Origin: Hymenobacter sp. BT559 | Lineage (GTDB): Bacteria; Bacteroidota; Bacteroidia; Cytophagales; Hymenobacteraceae | Reading direction: 5' to 3' | NCBI RefSeq assembly: GCF_017571525.1 | Contig: NZ_JAGETY010000006.1 | Location: forward strand, 186,001 to 250,000 | DNA: 64,000 nt | Part shown: piece by piece, positions 33,483 through 42,342 of the stretch | Position numbering within the stretch: the stretch's first letter is position 1 | How the letters are laid out: every line of letters starts with the position of its first letter | Position numbers and translations under genes: made by a program | Notes under the pieces: generated by a model | Seen by the model: the letters and a program-made list of their open reading frames with translations, nothing else | Databases searched by the model: none | Told to the model about the DNA's origin: nothing

Positions 33483-34415
33483 ATGCGCTTATTTGTGTAT
33501 TCTCCCTTGCCCGATGCCGTGCGCGCCCAGCTTACGCACGGGTTGCCCGCCGGGTATGAGGCCACGTATGCCCGCGATTTGCCGGCCGCCGAGCAGGCCA
33601 CCGCGTGCCAACAGGCGGAGCTGCTTTTTGGTAACCCGCCCCCCGAGTGGCTGGCCGCTGAGCTGCCAAATCTGCGCTTCTGGCAGCTCGATTCGGCCGG
33701 TTTCGACCGCTACCGGGGCCTAGCCATAGCCGCGCCAGTGGCCAATATGGGCGACTATTTTGCCTGGCCCTGCGCCGAAACGATGGTGGCGGGCCTGCTC
33801 GCCTTCTATCGCGCCCTGCCCGAGCTGGTACGCCTGCAAGCGGAGGCGCGCTGGGTAGGGGCACCCATCAGGGGGCGCATGGGGCTGCTGCGCGGCAAGC
33901 GGGTAGTGGTGCTAGGCGCCGGGGCTATTGCACAGGCCGTGCGCCAGCAGCTCAGCGGCTTTGGTTGCGAGGTGCGACTGCTGGCCCGCACTCACCCGCA
34001 GGCGCAGCTGCACTCGCGCGCCGAGCTGCGGGCAGCCCTGCCGCACACCGATATTGTGGTGAACTGCCTGCCCGGCAGCGCTGATAAGTTTTTTGCGGCC
34101 GAGGAGTTGGCAGCGCTTCCGTCAGGCAGCGTCTATGCCAGCGTAGGCCGCGGCAACACTACCGACGAGCCCGCGCTGCTCGCCGCCCTGCAAGCCGGCC
34201 GCTTAAGCGGCGCAGTACTCGATGTGACCGAAATCGAGCCGCTGCCTGCCAGCCACCCCTTCTGGGCCATGCCGCAGGTGCTGCTGACCCAGCACAGCGG
34301 CGGAGGCCAGCCCCAGGAGGCCGAAGGCAAAGTAGCCCAGCTGCTGCGCAACCTGGCGCACCTGCAAGCGGGCCAGCCCCTCGAAAACCTGATAACCTTG
34401 CGCCGCGGCTATTGA
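33483..34415 (+). CDS. D-isomer specific 2-hydroxyacid dehydrogenase
   Basis: A 310-residue NAD(P)-dependent dehydrogenase. It has the Rossmann motif VVLGAGAIAQAVRQ, the catalytic arginine in ASVGRGN, glutamate in VLDVTEIEPLP and histidine in LLTQHSGG. The last motif and the overall order place it with the GhrA/hydroxypyruvate-glyoxylate reductase-like branch. The ATG at 33483 was chosen over an upstream TTG-like reading. It stands alone and is convergent with the next gene. Substrate unknown. Confidence 0.87.
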   Translation: MRLFVYSPLPDAVRAQLTHGLPAGYEATYARDLPAAEQATACQQAELLFGNPPPEWLAAELPNLRFWQLDSAGFDRYRGLAIAAPVANMGDYFAWPCAETMVAGLLAFYRALPELVRLQAEARWVGAPIRGRMGLLRGKRVVVLGAGAIAQAVRQQLSGFGCEVRLLARTHPQAQLHSRAELRAALPHTDIVVNCLPGSADKFFAAEELAALPSGSVYASVGRGNTTDEPALLAALQAGRLSGAVLDVTEIEPLPASHPFWAMPQVLLTQHSGGGQPQEAEGKVAQLLRNLAHLQAGQPLENLITLRRGY

Positions 34416-34483
34416 AGTTGCCCAAGAAGCCGGCCGTACTAACCGACTTTCTCAACAGCTTTAGCAGAAGAAGTCTGCGTGGG

Positions 34484-35023
34484 TTAGTGTTCGGTGTTCA
34501 TTGGCAGGCGCTTAGCTGGCGTTTGCAGTAGCGTGGCGGCTTCTTCGTCGGTGAGCACGCGGGCTTCGGTGTCGCCATCGGGGAAGAGTAGCCGGCTAGC
34601 CGCCTGGCGCAGTTCGTCGAGGCGCGCAAGGGCATCCACCACAGTGGGGTTGGCTTCGAGGCGGGCTAGCAGGCCACTGGCGCGGGCAGCCTGAAACAGC
34701 TTTTCGAGTACAAACGGCAGCACCCAGCCGGCCACATTGGTCATAAACACGCCGCGCAGGCCCAGGCGCAGCAGCAAGCGGGCGGCCATGCGCTCCAGCA
34801 GCAGGGCTTTTGCGGCGGGCAAGGCTTTGTCAGCTAGAAAATCGGCCACCAGGCGGGCGTGCCCGTTTTGTACTTCGGCCCGCAACACCTCCTGCACCGA
34901 ATCGAGCGCCCGCTGAGCCAGCTGCCGAAATAGGCGGCCGGTTTGCCAGGCCCGCAGGCCAGTTTGGCGAGCAGCATTCAAAACCTGGCTGGGTAGGGTA
35001 GGAGGAATCGAAAAATATTTCAT
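34484..35023 (-). CDS. Hypothetical membrane-associated protein
   Basis: A 179-residue protein with a strongly basic helical N-half (RQTGLRAWQTGRLFRQLAQR) and one hydrophobic stretch (LGLRGVFMTNVAGWVLPFVL), followed by a helix rich in Ala, Leu and Arg and an acidic C-terminal tail. I do not recognise the family. The ATG at 35023 gives MKYFSIPPTLPSQ; the longer reading adds eleven residues. It may be a peripheral membrane protein. It is divergent from the next gene and AT-rich sequence lies between. Confidence 0.55.
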   Translation of the reverse strand: MKYFSIPPTLPSQVLNAARQTGLRAWQTGRLFRQLAQRALDSVQEVLRAEVQNGHARLVADFLADKALPAAKALLLERMAARLLLRLGLRGVFMTNVAGWVLPFVLEKLFQAARASGLLARLEANPTVVDALARLDELRQAASRLLFPDGDTEARVLTDEEAATLLQTPAKRLPMNTEH

Positions 35024-35228
35024 AAAACAAGCACCAACGGGGTGCGCCCTATTCATACGGCGCCCCTAGCTCAGTGGCCATGTAAGGGCAGCACGAATGG
35101 ATGATTTTAGAAAAATAAATTGATGTAAACGATTGTTAAGCAGTCATATAAATGCAGTAGTTTAGCGCATAAGGTCGGCTCGGAAACCTGGACCATAATT
35201 TTATGGTTAAGAAATAATATTGGCAAGA

Positions 35229-35260
35229 TTCTGACGCAAAAATGAGGATGTCTATCTTTG
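35229..35260 (+). promoter_or_regulatory. Promoter with -33-like and -7 boxes
   Basis: TATCTTTG (35253-35260) matches the Bacteroidota -7 box; TTCTG at 35229-35233 lies 19 bp upstream where TTTG is expected at -33. Start of transcription would be near 35267, giving a leader of about 43 bases before the ATG at 35310. The 286-bp gap between this gene and its divergent neighbour is AT-rich and holds nothing else I can name. Confidence 0.6.
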
Positions 35261-35309
35261 CCAGGGCATTCTAAGATAGTTGCCTTCTACACCGGTTTGT
35301 GCTTTTCCA

Positions 35310-35669
35310 ATGTCCGACTTATTGCTCGATATCAACCTCCAACAAGTGCCAGATAGCTATTTGGCCGGTGCTTGGCGGGTCGCGCACCGGGTAGTTAATC
35401 GGGCGGACCCCGATAGCCCACTAGCCCAGGCTACCAACCTGCTGCTCAACGACGACCAGCTGCAGCTGGAGGCACCCTTGCTAAACGAAACCGGTAGCTG
35501 GGCCGTGCAGCGCGACGAGCTGCTAAATCGGCCTTACCTGCGCCTCAATTTTCCGACCGAGGAAATGAAGGCCCTCGTGACGCGCCTGCGCCGCACCGCC
35601 GATGGTGCCCGCAGCCAGCTCAATCTGTATTTCAGCTCGGGGCTCGAAATGCAGCTCGACCGGCCCTAG
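35310..35669 (+). CDS. Small cytoplasmic protein of unknown function
   Basis: A 119-residue protein with no signal peptide or membrane segment. It contains acidic and leucine-rich parts: LLLDINLQQVPDSYLAGAW, DPDSPLAQATNLLLND and PTEEMKALVTRLRRTADGAR. I do not recognise the family. The ATG at 35310 fits the promoter at 35229-35260. The gene ends 47 bp before the PAS protein, on the same strand, so the two might be co-transcribed and could act together in signalling, which is inferred only from position. Confidence 0.6.
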   Translation: MSDLLLDINLQQVPDSYLAGAWRVAHRVVNRADPDSPLAQATNLLLNDDQLQLEAPLLNETGSWAVQRDELLNRPYLRLNFPTEEMKALVTRLRRTADGARSQLNLYFSSGLEMQLDRP

Positions 35670-35716
35670 CGGCCGGTTTTTCCTTTCTCTACCTGCTCTA
35701 GCTGTTTTATTTCGTC

Positions 35717-36607
35717 GTGATTACTCCTGCTGCCGCGTCTGGCTCACCCCAAAAATCTGAGGATGAATTTCAGTTTCTGGCTGATTTTATCCCGCAACTG
35801 GTCTGGATAACCGACCCGAGTGGCTTTCATACCTATTTCAACCAGCGCTGGATAGACTACACGGGCTACACGCTGGCCGACAGTGTGGGGCCCGATATGT
35901 GGAATAACCTGCTGCACCCCGACGACCGCGCCCACGCCCGCCAGGTGTGGGGGCACTCGCTGGCTACCGGCGATGACTACGAAATAGAGTACCGCTTTAA
36001 GGGTCGCGATGGGGACTACCGCTGGTTTTTGGGGCAGGCGCTGCCCCGGCGCAACGCCGAGGGCGCCATCGTGACGTGGTTTGGTACCTGCACCGACATT
36101 CACGACCAAAAGCTGGCCAATGAGAAGATGGCCGAGCGCGAGTCAGAATTTACTACCCTAGCCGACAATGTGGCTCAGCTTTCGTGGATGGCCCGGCCCG
36201 ATGGCCACCTTTACTGGTATAATAAGGGGTGGTATGACTACACGGGCACCGACTTTGCTGAAATGGAAGGCTGGGGCTGGGAAAAGGTTCATCATCCCGA
36301 TTATATCAAGCAGGTGGTAGCCTTTGTGAGCCAGGCCTGGCAAAAGGGTGAAGCCTGGGAGCTAACGTTCCCGCTGCGCCGCTACGACGGCGAGTACAAC
36401 TGGTTTTTGACCCGCGCCGTGCCTGTGCACGACGAGCAGGGCCAGCTAGTGCGCTGGCTAGGCACCAACACCGACGTAACCGAAATGCGCCAGCTGCAGG
36501 AGCAGCTCCAAAACTCATACAATGACCTCGAAGCGAAAGTCACCTTCCGCAACCTGGAGTTGGAGCACGAAGTGCAGCGCCTGCGCAAGCAGCTAGGGGC
36601 CCAATAA
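35717..36607 (+). CDS. PAS-PAS protein with C-terminal coiled coil and no output domain
   Basis: A 296-residue cytoplasmic protein with two PAS/PAC domains, about 15-130 and 145-260. The repeated motifs QLVWITDPSGFHTYFNQRW and QLSWMARPDGHLYWYNKGW, each followed by a PAC segment with DGDYRWFL or DGEYNWFL, are clear. A coiled coil (LQEQLQNSYNDLEAKVTFRN) closes the protein, exactly where histidine kinases of this type place the dimerisation helix, but no kinase domain follows and the stop is followed by a terminator. The start is GTG at 35717. It may sense a small ligand and signal through partner binding. It is probably complete, not truncated. Confidence 0.78.
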   Translation: MITPAAASGSPQKSEDEFQFLADFIPQLVWITDPSGFHTYFNQRWIDYTGYTLADSVGPDMWNNLLHPDDRAHARQVWGHSLATGDDYEIEYRFKGRDGDYRWFLGQALPRRNAEGAIVTWFGTCTDIHDQKLANEKMAERESEFTTLADNVAQLSWMARPDGHLYWYNKGWYDYTGTDFAEMEGWGWEKVHHPDYIKQVVAFVSQAWQKGEAWELTFPLRRYDGEYNWFLTRAVPVHDEQGQLVRWLGTNTDVTEMRQLQEQLQNSYNDLEAKVTFRNLELEHEVQRLRKQLGAQ

Positions 36608-36631
36608 GACAGCAGCAGCGAGTTGAGCTTG

Positions 36632-36658
36632 AAAAGCCGGCCTTTGGTCGGCTTTTTT
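36632..36658 (+). terminator. Terminator after the PAS protein gene
   Basis: An 8-bp stem (AAAAGCCG with CGGCTTTT) around a 9-base loop, followed by TT, 24 bp after the PAS gene stop. It supports that the PAS protein ends here without a kinase domain. Confidence 0.7.
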
Positions 36659-36698
36659 AGTAACAGGCGCCCCTAGCCAGTCAGCAAAACCAAGGCCG

Positions 36699-36706
36699 TA
36701 CCTTTG
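36699..36706 (+). promoter_or_regulatory. -7 promoter box of ispG
   Basis: TACCTTTG matches TAnnTTTG and lies 45 bp before the ATG at 36752. No consensus -33 is visible. Confidence 0.55.
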
Positions 36707-36751
36707 TAGTGGGCTAGCCTACTTTGCCCGCTGGCCCTAGCTTTCTGCGTG

Positions 36752-38740
36752 ATGAACAAAATTTATTGCCCTAGCCTGATTGAGTATAAGCGCCGCGTGG
36801 CGCGCGTGGTAAACATCGGCGGCGTGCCGATGGGCGGCGACTACCCCATTCGGGTGCAGAGCATGACCACCGTGGACACGATGGATACGCTAGGCTCGGT
36901 AGAGCAGACCCTGCGCATGGTAGAGGCTGGCTGCGAATACGTGCGCATCACGGCCCCTAGCGTGAAGGAGGCGCAAAACCTGCTGGCTATCAAGAAGGAG
37001 CTGCGCGCGCGCGGCTGCAATGTGCCGCTCATCGCCGACATTCACTTCACGCCCAATGCCGCCGAGCTGGCGGCCCGCATTGTAGAGAAAGTGCGCGTGA
37101 ACCCCGGCAATTACGCCGACAAAAAGAAATTTGAAGAAATCGACTACACCGATGCCAGCTATGCGGCCGAGGTAGAGCGCATTCGCGAGCGGTTTCGGCC
37201 CCTGGTGAAGATTTGCAAGGAGCACGGCACGGCCATGCGCATCGGCACCAACCACGGCTCGCTGAGCGACCGCATTCTGAGCCGCTACGGCGACACGCCG
37301 CTCGGCATGGTCGAGTCGGCGCTCGAGTTTTTGCGCCTCTGCGAAGAGGAAAATTATTACGACGTAGTCCTGAGCATGAAGGCCAGCAACACCCAGGTGA
37401 TGGTGCAGGCCTACCGCCTGCTGGTGCAAAAGCTCGATGAAGAAGGCTTGCAGCCCTACCCGCTGCACCTGGGCGTGACCGAGGCCGGCGAAGCCGAAGA
37501 CGGCCGCATCAAGAGCGCTGTGGGCATCGGCACGCTGCTCGAAGACGGCCTGGGCGACACCGTGCGCGTGAGCCTGACCGAGGCGCCCGAGCACGAGGCG
37601 CCGGTGGCCCGCATGCTCATCGACCGCTACGTGGGCCGTGCGGCGCTAGCCCAGCCTATTAAGCCGCTGGCTGGGCCCGAGCCGATAGACCCTTTTCAGT
37701 ATCACCGCCGCACCACGCACGAGGTGCTGAATTTTGGGGGGCTGAATGTGCCCCGCGTAGTGGCCGACCTGTCGCGCCTGCCCCAAGTGGAATATGCCGA
37801 CCTGCGCGCGGCCGGCCACCTGTATTCGCCGTTTCTGGATAAGTTTCAGATGTCGGACCTTGGCGCCGACTACATCTACACCGGCGAGCAGCCCGTGCCC
37901 TTCATGCTCCCCAATGGCCTGAAGGAGGTAGTAAACTACACCGCCTGGGTCGATGCCGGCCAGCGCTCGCACCACTACCCGGTGATGACCGCCGACCGCT
38001 ACATCGACGAGCCAACCCGCCACCCGGAGCTCAACTTCTTGATGGTGAGCCTCGATACCCTGGACGCCAACCTGCTACTGCACCTGCGCCACGACCCTTC
38101 CGTGGTGCTCGTGCTGTCTACCACCAACGCCCACGCTATGCCCGAGCTGCGCCGGGCCTTTTTTGAGCTGGTAACCAATCAGATAACCTGCCCGGTTATT
38201 ATTCTCCGTGCTTACCCCGAGCAGCCGCTGGCGCAAACCCAGCTCGACGCGGCCACCGACATCGGCGGCCTGCTCATCGACGGCCTTGGCGATGGCATAG
38301 TGCTGGGCGCCGAGCTGCTAGCCCCCCGCCCGGCGGGCGAATGGCCCGAAGCCATCAATCAGCTCAACCAGCTGAGCTTCGGCATTTTGCAGGCCGCGCG
38401 CACGCGCATGAGCAAAACCGAGTACATCAGCTGCCCTAGCTGCGGCCGCACCCTCTTCGACTTGCAGGAAACCACCGCCATGATTCGGCAGCGCACCGAC
38501 CACCTCAAGGGCATCAAAATCGGCATCATGGGCTGCATCGTGAACGGGCCCGGCGAAATGGCCGACGCCGACTACGGCTACGTGGGCGTAGGTAAAGGCA
38601 AAATTGCCCTCTACCGCGGCCAGGAAGTCATCAAGAAAGCCGTGCCCGAAGAGCGCGCCGTTGATGAGCTAATTGAGCTAATGCGCGAGGATGGCAAGTG
38701 GATTGAAAAGGAAGTAGTTGACGAGCCGGTTGGGGTTTAA
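36752..38740 (+). CDS. ispG: 4-hydroxy-3-methylbut-2-enyl diphosphate synthase (long form)
   Basis: Iron-sulphur enzyme of the MEP isoprenoid pathway, reducing the cyclodiphosphate MEcPP to HMBPP. The 662-residue protein is the long type found in Bacteroidota and plants: an N-terminal TIM barrel (MTTVDTMDTLGSVEQTLRM, RVNPGNYADKKKFEEIDY), a middle insertion domain (about 280-530) and a C-terminal sulphite-reductase-like part that binds [4Fe-4S] with cysteines in ISCPSCGRTL and MGCIVNGPGEMADADYGYVG. The ATG at 36752 is used rather than a GTG three bases earlier. It has its own promoter box. The call is certain. Confidence 0.94.
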   Translation: MNKIYCPSLIEYKRRVARVVNIGGVPMGGDYPIRVQSMTTVDTMDTLGSVEQTLRMVEAGCEYVRITAPSVKEAQNLLAIKKELRARGCNVPLIADIHFTPNAAELAARIVEKVRVNPGNYADKKKFEEIDYTDASYAAEVERIRERFRPLVKICKEHGTAMRIGTNHGSLSDRILSRYGDTPLGMVESALEFLRLCEEENYYDVVLSMKASNTQVMVQAYRLLVQKLDEEGLQPYPLHLGVTEAGEAEDGRIKSAVGIGTLLEDGLGDTVRVSLTEAPEHEAPVARMLIDRYVGRAALAQPIKPLAGPEPIDPFQYHRRTTHEVLNFGGLNVPRVVADLSRLPQVEYADLRAAGHLYSPFLDKFQMSDLGADYIYTGEQPVPFMLPNGLKEVVNYTAWVDAGQRSHHYPVMTADRYIDEPTRHPELNFLMVSLDTLDANLLLHLRHDPSVVLVLSTTNAHAMPELRRAFFELVTNQITCPVIILRAYPEQPLAQTQLDAATDIGGLLIDGLGDGIVLGAELLAPRPAGEWPEAINQLNQLSFGILQAARTRMSKTEYISCPSCGRTLFDLQETTAMIRQRTDHLKGIKIGIMGCIVNGPGEMADADYGYVGVGKGKIALYRGQEVIKKAVPEERAVDELIELMREDGKWIEKEVVDEPVGV

Positions 38741-38751
38741 GTCCGCAGCAA

Positions 38752-39030
38752 ATGCTTGATTTCTTTTTTATTAGAGATGAGCAGCCGAGAAGCAGCGACC
38801 AACTAAGCCCAGCCGGTGGCATTGCCTACGAAGAGTTTATAAACTCTCAAGAGGCAAGCGTAATCGATAATTATCTTGATTACTATGGCGACTTTAGGTG
38901 GTCGAGCCAGCTTGTGCGGCAAAAGCGAGCGTTGTTAACGCCTGCTGTGGAAGCGGCTATTCCAAACCTGGCTAGCATCCTAAAGCAGGCGTTTGCGGCA
39001 GAATGTGGCTTGATAGCTTTTGGCGATTGA
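38752..39030 (+). CDS. Small protein of unknown function in a low-GC pocket
   Basis: A 92-residue protein with an ATG at 38752, 11 bp after the ispG stop. It has no signal or membrane segment; parts read FFFIRDEQPRSS, EFINSQEASVIDNYLDYYG and AIPNLASILKQAFAAE. I do not recognise it. GC is about 37% in the line I counted, far below the neighbours. The PhyH-like gene follows 2 bp after its stop. It could be a small enzyme fragment or antitoxin-like protein; there is no evidence for either. Confidence 0.5.
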   Translation: MLDFFFIRDEQPRSSDQLSPAGGIAYEEFINSQEASVIDNYLDYYGDFRWSSQLVRQKRALLTPAVEAAIPNLASILKQAFAAECGLIAFGD

Positions 39031-39032
39031 TT

Positions 39033-39757
39033 ATGAGTGATTTTGCAGCTAGGCAGCAGGTTGAGCAAAAGGGCTTCGCAATAGTCCCGCAACTCTACAC
39101 GCCCGCCGAAATAGCAGCCTTGCTAGCATGCATCGAAAGCGCTCCAGCCGCTAGCGCCAATTTTCGGCGCAGCAAAGACGTATTTGCCATTCGCAATCTG
39201 CTTGGAGAAATTCCTTCCTTGTGGCCGTTGCTAGACACGCCTAACCTACGTGAGTTGCGGTCACAATTATTTCCTGGAGGTTGCCACCTTACTAAGGCAA
39301 TTTATTTTGACAAGCCTGCAGAGTCAAATTGGCTAGTCGCTTGGCACCAGGACTTAATGATAAATGTGGACCACCGCGCCGACTTTGCTGGATATGGTCC
39401 CTGGACGGCTAAGGCAGGCTGGGTGGCCGTACAGCCACCTGTTTCGGTGCTCGAGAACACCGTTACCATTCGCCTACACCTAGACGATTGTGATGCCACC
39501 AACGGTGCGCTTAAGGTGGTGCCTGGCTCCCATCGCCACGGCGTAGTGCCGGCCAAACCATTGCTAGCCAAACAGCAACGGCCATCAGCTGCCCCGTGCC
39601 AGCCGGTGGCGCTATGCTGATGAAGCCGCTACTACTGCACGCTTCCAACCGTAGTACCAGCGCCCAGCCACGTCGGGTTATTCATCTGGAATTCTCTAAC
39701 CAGGAATTGCCGTCGGGACTAGCGTGGCGCGAACGCATCGGCACTGCCGTTGCTTAG
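39033..39757 (+). pseudogene. Phytanoyl-CoA dioxygenase-like gene with a frameshift
   Basis: A PhyH-type 2-oxoglutarate/Fe(II) dioxygenase, broken by a one-base shift. The first frame (39033-39620) has GFAIVPQLYTPAEIAALLAC and the iron motif HQD in WLVAWHQDLMINVDHR, then GALKVVPGSHRHGVVPA, but then runs into an unrelated CQPVALC end. The family's later part continues in another frame, up to 39757: SCPVPAGGAMLMKPLLLHAS then RRVIHLEFSNQELPSGL, with the second iron histidine and the 2-oxoglutarate arginine. Restoring one base near 39541-39546 would join the two. It is low in GC like its upstream neighbour. Real mutation or sequencing error cannot be told apart. Confidence 0.85.
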
Positions 39758-39769
39758 CTACCCAGTATT

Positions 39770-40246
39770 TTACTTGCATTTCTCCTTGCGCCGCGTGTCA
39801 ATAACGTGCGCGATTTTCCAGCCGCCAGCCAGCTTCACCAGCTGAAACGAGTCGTAGCCGCAGTGGCTGAATTTGCTACCCAGGTAAAATTCGTAGGGCG
39901 CCCACACGCTGGCCAGGTTGGCGTCGATGAGCACGCGCTCAAACTGCACGCGCTCGTCGTAGATGGCGGGGTGGGGCGTCCCCACAGATTTTAGAAAGCC
40001 GCTGATATTCTCAATTTCCAGGGTAGTAGCCTGCCCAGGCTTGGCGCCGAGCGCATGGAAAACCGCCCCCGGGGCCAGCGTACTGCGCACCATCGTGCTG
40101 TCGCCCCGCCGCATGCCATCAAAAAAGTTCGTGATAGTTTGCTTCACCGCCTGCGTTTCGGCCGGCGCCGGGGTGGTTTGCGCCTGCGCGGCAAAGGCGG
40201 GGCCTAGCAGACTGCCGAGCAGCAAAGAGGGAAGGAGGTGCTTCAT
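39770..40246 (-). CDS. Exported NTF2/SnoaL-like protein
   Basis: A 158-residue exported protein with a signal peptide (about 1-22, ending AFAAQAQ). The mature part fits the NTF2-like fold of the DUF4440/SnoaL group: TITNFFDGMRRGDSTMV, LEIENISGFLKSVG and VLIDANLASVWAPYEFYLGS, ending WKIAHVIDTRRKE. Such proteins bind small ligands or catalyse simple reactions; the substrate is unknown. The ATG at 40246 was chosen over a TTG-like start at 40261. It is convergent with the frameshifted dioxygenase and downstream of dctA on the same strand. Confidence 0.76.
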   Translation of the reverse strand: MKHLLPSLLLGSLLGPAFAAQAQTTPAPAETQAVKQTITNFFDGMRRGDSTMVRSTLAPGAVFHALGAKPGQATTLEIENISGFLKSVGTPHPAIYDERVQFERVLIDANLASVWAPYEFYLGSKFSHCGYDSFQLVKLAGGWKIAHVIDTRRKEKCK

Positions 40247-40294
40247 AGAAGTACTAAGCAAGGGGCTAGCGAAAGTAAAACAACCTGTTGTGAA

Positions 40295-41644
40295 TCAGTC
40301 CTGATTCGGCTCTTCTTCATGTGGCATTTCCACGCGGGGCAGCAGGGCTACGGGCTCAGGGCGCCGCTCCTCGGGTACATCGCGGCCCTGCAGCGCGAGC
40401 TGGTGGCGGGCTTCGTCAAATTCGCCCTCGCTCTTGGCGATGACTAGGGTGGCCACCCCATTGCCGATGACGTTGGTGATAGCGCGTGCCTCGCTCATAA
40501 ACCTATCGACCCCTAGCAGCAAGGCCACGCTCTCGACCGGAATAGTTTTGGTGGCCGCCAGGGTAGAGGCCAGCACAATAAACCCAGAGCCCGTGACGCC
40601 CGCTGCGCCCTTACTCGTGACGACCAGAATGGCAATGAGCGAGAGCTGCTGCGTCAGCGAAAGCGGAATGTTAAAAGCCTGAGCCAAAAAGATAACCGCG
40701 ATGGAAAGGTAGATGGAGGTGCCATCCAGGTTAAACGAATAGCCGGTGGGGATAACCAGCCCCGCCACCGAGCGCGAGCAGCCGTAGCGCTCCAGCTTAT
40801 CAATCATGCGGGGCAGCGCCGACTCGGAGGAGGAGGTGCCCAGCACCAGCAAAATCTCTTCCTTAATAAAGCTCAGGTACGGCCCCAGTCGCAGCTTATA
40901 GGCCCGCAAAATGAGGTTCAGGACCACAAAAATGAACAGGAACATGGTCAGGTACACCACTAGCATGAGCTTGCCCAGCGGCAGCAGCGTGGCTAGGCCA
41001 TACTTGCCGATGGTGAAAGCCATGCCGCCAAATGCCCCAATTGGTGCCAGCTTCATTACCAGGCTCAGCACCCCAAACATGGCGTGCGAGAGCCGGTCGA
41101 ATGTCTTAACTAAGGGCTGAGCTGGCTCGCCCAAGCGATTGAGCGCTAGCCCGAAGAGTACGGCAAAAAGCAGTACTTGCAGTATGTCGCCCTTGGCAAA
41201 GGCGCCCACCACATTGTCGGGCACAATATGGGTAAAAAATTCAACCCAGTTCATTTCGCTGGCCTGGGTCGTGAATTTGGCTGCTTCGGCAGTCTTTTTG
41301 CTGTCTTGCAGCACGGCCTGGGCTGTAGCCTGCACGCCCGCGCCTGGCTGCGTCAGGTTGGCGACTGCTATGCCGATGGCTAGGGCCAGCGTGGTCACGA
41401 TTTCAAAGTAAAGGAGGGCTTTGCCGCCCACGCGGCCCACCTTGCCCAGGCTGCCCATGCCCGCAATGCCCAGCACCACCGTGAGGAAAATGATGGGCGC
41501 AATCAGCATTTTAATAAGGCTGATAAAGGTGTCGGCCAGCGGCTTAAGCGCCGCGCCAAAGGCCGGAAAAAGGCCACCCACCAGTACCCCCAGCCCGATG
41601 GCGGTGAGCACCTGCACGGTGAGATTAGAAGAAAGTCGTTTCAT
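40295..41644 (-). CDS. dctA: Dicarboxylate/amino acid:cation symporter
   Basis: A 449-residue membrane transporter of the DAACS family with about eight helices and two re-entrant hairpins. Typical motifs are the serine-rich [25 protein letters not shown] and [20 protein letters not shown] near the C-terminus. It takes up C4-dicarboxylates (or aspartate/glutamate) with Na+ or H+. A TAGCTTTG box on the minus strand at 41679-41686 gives a 34-bp leader. The C-terminal tail is acidic and cytoplasmic. Confidence 0.88.
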   Translation of the reverse strand: MKRLSSNLTVQVLTAIGLGVLVGGLFPAFGAALKPLADTFISLIKMLIAPIIFLTVVLGIAGMGSLGKVGRVGGKALLYFEIVTTLALAIGIAVANLTQPGAGVQATAQAVLQDSKKTAEAAKFTTQASEMNWVEFFTHIVPDNVVGAFAKGDILQVLLFAVLFGLALNRLGEPAQPLVKTFDRLSHAMFGVLSLVMKLAPIGAFGGMAFTIGKYGLATLLPLGKLMLVVYLTMFLFIFVVLNLILRAYKLRLGPYLSFIKEEILLVLGTSSSESALPRMIDKLERYGCSRSVAGLVIPTGYSFNLDGTSIYLSIAVIFLAQAFNIPLSLTQQLSLIAILVVTSKGAAGVTGSGFIVLASTLAATKTIPVESVALLLGVDRFMSEARAITNVIGNGVATLVIAKSEGEFDEARHQLALQGRDVPEERRPEPVALLPRVEMPHEEEPNQD

Positions 41645-41678
41645 CAGGTGGAAAAGAGCGCAGCGCCAGCGCTTGGCG

Positions 41679-41686
41679 CAAAGCTA
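41679..41686 (-). promoter_or_regulatory. -7 promoter box of dctA
   Basis: On the minus strand TAGCTTTG matches TAnnTTTG, 34 bp before the dctA ATG. A near-match TACCTTGC on the plus strand (41751) may serve the divergent small protein. Confidence 0.45.
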
Positions 41687-41779
41687 TTGCCCGCGCCGTG
41701 GCCCGGCGATAAAAGTGGCAGTTTGACAATCTTTCTGGCACGGCCGGTGTTACCTTGCTACACTCATTTTCGCCCCGAC

Positions 41780-41956
41780 ATGAACGGCAAAAACCTTTTC
41801 GATTTCGGTCCTGCCCTCGGCTATTTCTTCCGCAAGAATGACCCTGAGCGTAAAACCAACTTCAACCTGCGCACAATGCACTTCATTAATAAGCTGAGCA
41901 TGGCGATGTTTTTGGTGGGCCTGTGCGTGCTGCTCTACCGCTGGTTTATTCGCTAG
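41780..41956 (+). CDS. Small single-helix membrane protein
   Basis: A 58-residue protein: a basic, aromatic N-terminal part (MNGKNLFDFGPALGYFFRK and KNDPERKTNFNLRTMHFINK) followed by one membrane helix LSMAMFLVGLCVLLYRWFIR. I recall similar Bacteroidota proteins under DUF6728, but that is from memory. The ATG at 41780 is used; a longer reading from 41648 would be spurious. It begins a run of three co-directional genes with short gaps (14 and 12 bp): YjbR, Rrf2. Function unknown. Confidence 0.68.
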   Translation: MNGKNLFDFGPALGYFFRKNDPERKTNFNLRTMHFINKLSMAMFLVGLCVLLYRWFIR

Positions 41957-41970
41957 GCACTGGCTGAGAG

Positions 41971-42330
41971 ATGAATATCGAGGAGTACCGCGATTTCTGC
42001 CTGAGCTTGCCCGGCACCACCGAAGAAACCCCCTTCGGCCCCGATACACTTGTCTTTAAGGTGGGGGGCAAGATATTTGCCCTCACCAACTTGCAAACGT
42101 TCGCCAGCTTCAACGTGAAGTGTGACCCCGAGCACGCCGTAGAGCTGCGCGAGCGCTACGACTTCGTGCTGCCGGGCTTCCACATGAACAAGCGGCACTG
42201 GAACACCATCTTGGTTGGCGTGGGGGCCACCGATGCGCAAATGCGCCTGTGGCTCACCGAGTCCTACCAGCTCATTGTGGCCTCGCTGCCCAAAGCCGTG
42301 CGCGCTGAACTAGCAGAGGCCATTAAGTAA
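41971..42330 (+). CDS. MmcQ/YjbR family DNA-binding protein
   Basis: A 119-residue YjbR/MmcQ-family protein with the CyaY-like fold. It shows EEYRDFCLSLPGTTEETPFG, LVFKVGGKIFALTNL and the late HMNKRHWNTILVGVG. The family binds DNA weakly in some tests but its job is unknown. It sits between the small membrane protein and the Rrf2 regulator on the same strand. Confidence 0.86.
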   Translation: MNIEEYRDFCLSLPGTTEETPFGPDTLVFKVGGKIFALTNLQTFASFNVKCDPEHAVELRERYDFVLPGFHMNKRHWNTILVGVGATDAQMRLWLTESYQLIVASLPKAVRAELAEAIK

Positions 42331-42342
42331 GTTTTTGACCGT

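Noticed and set aside
38752..39620. Small gene and dioxygenase as two parts of one broken gene
   Set aside because: The 92-residue protein does not look like the start of a PhyH enzyme, and the dioxygenase has its own ATG at 39033 with a proper N-terminus.
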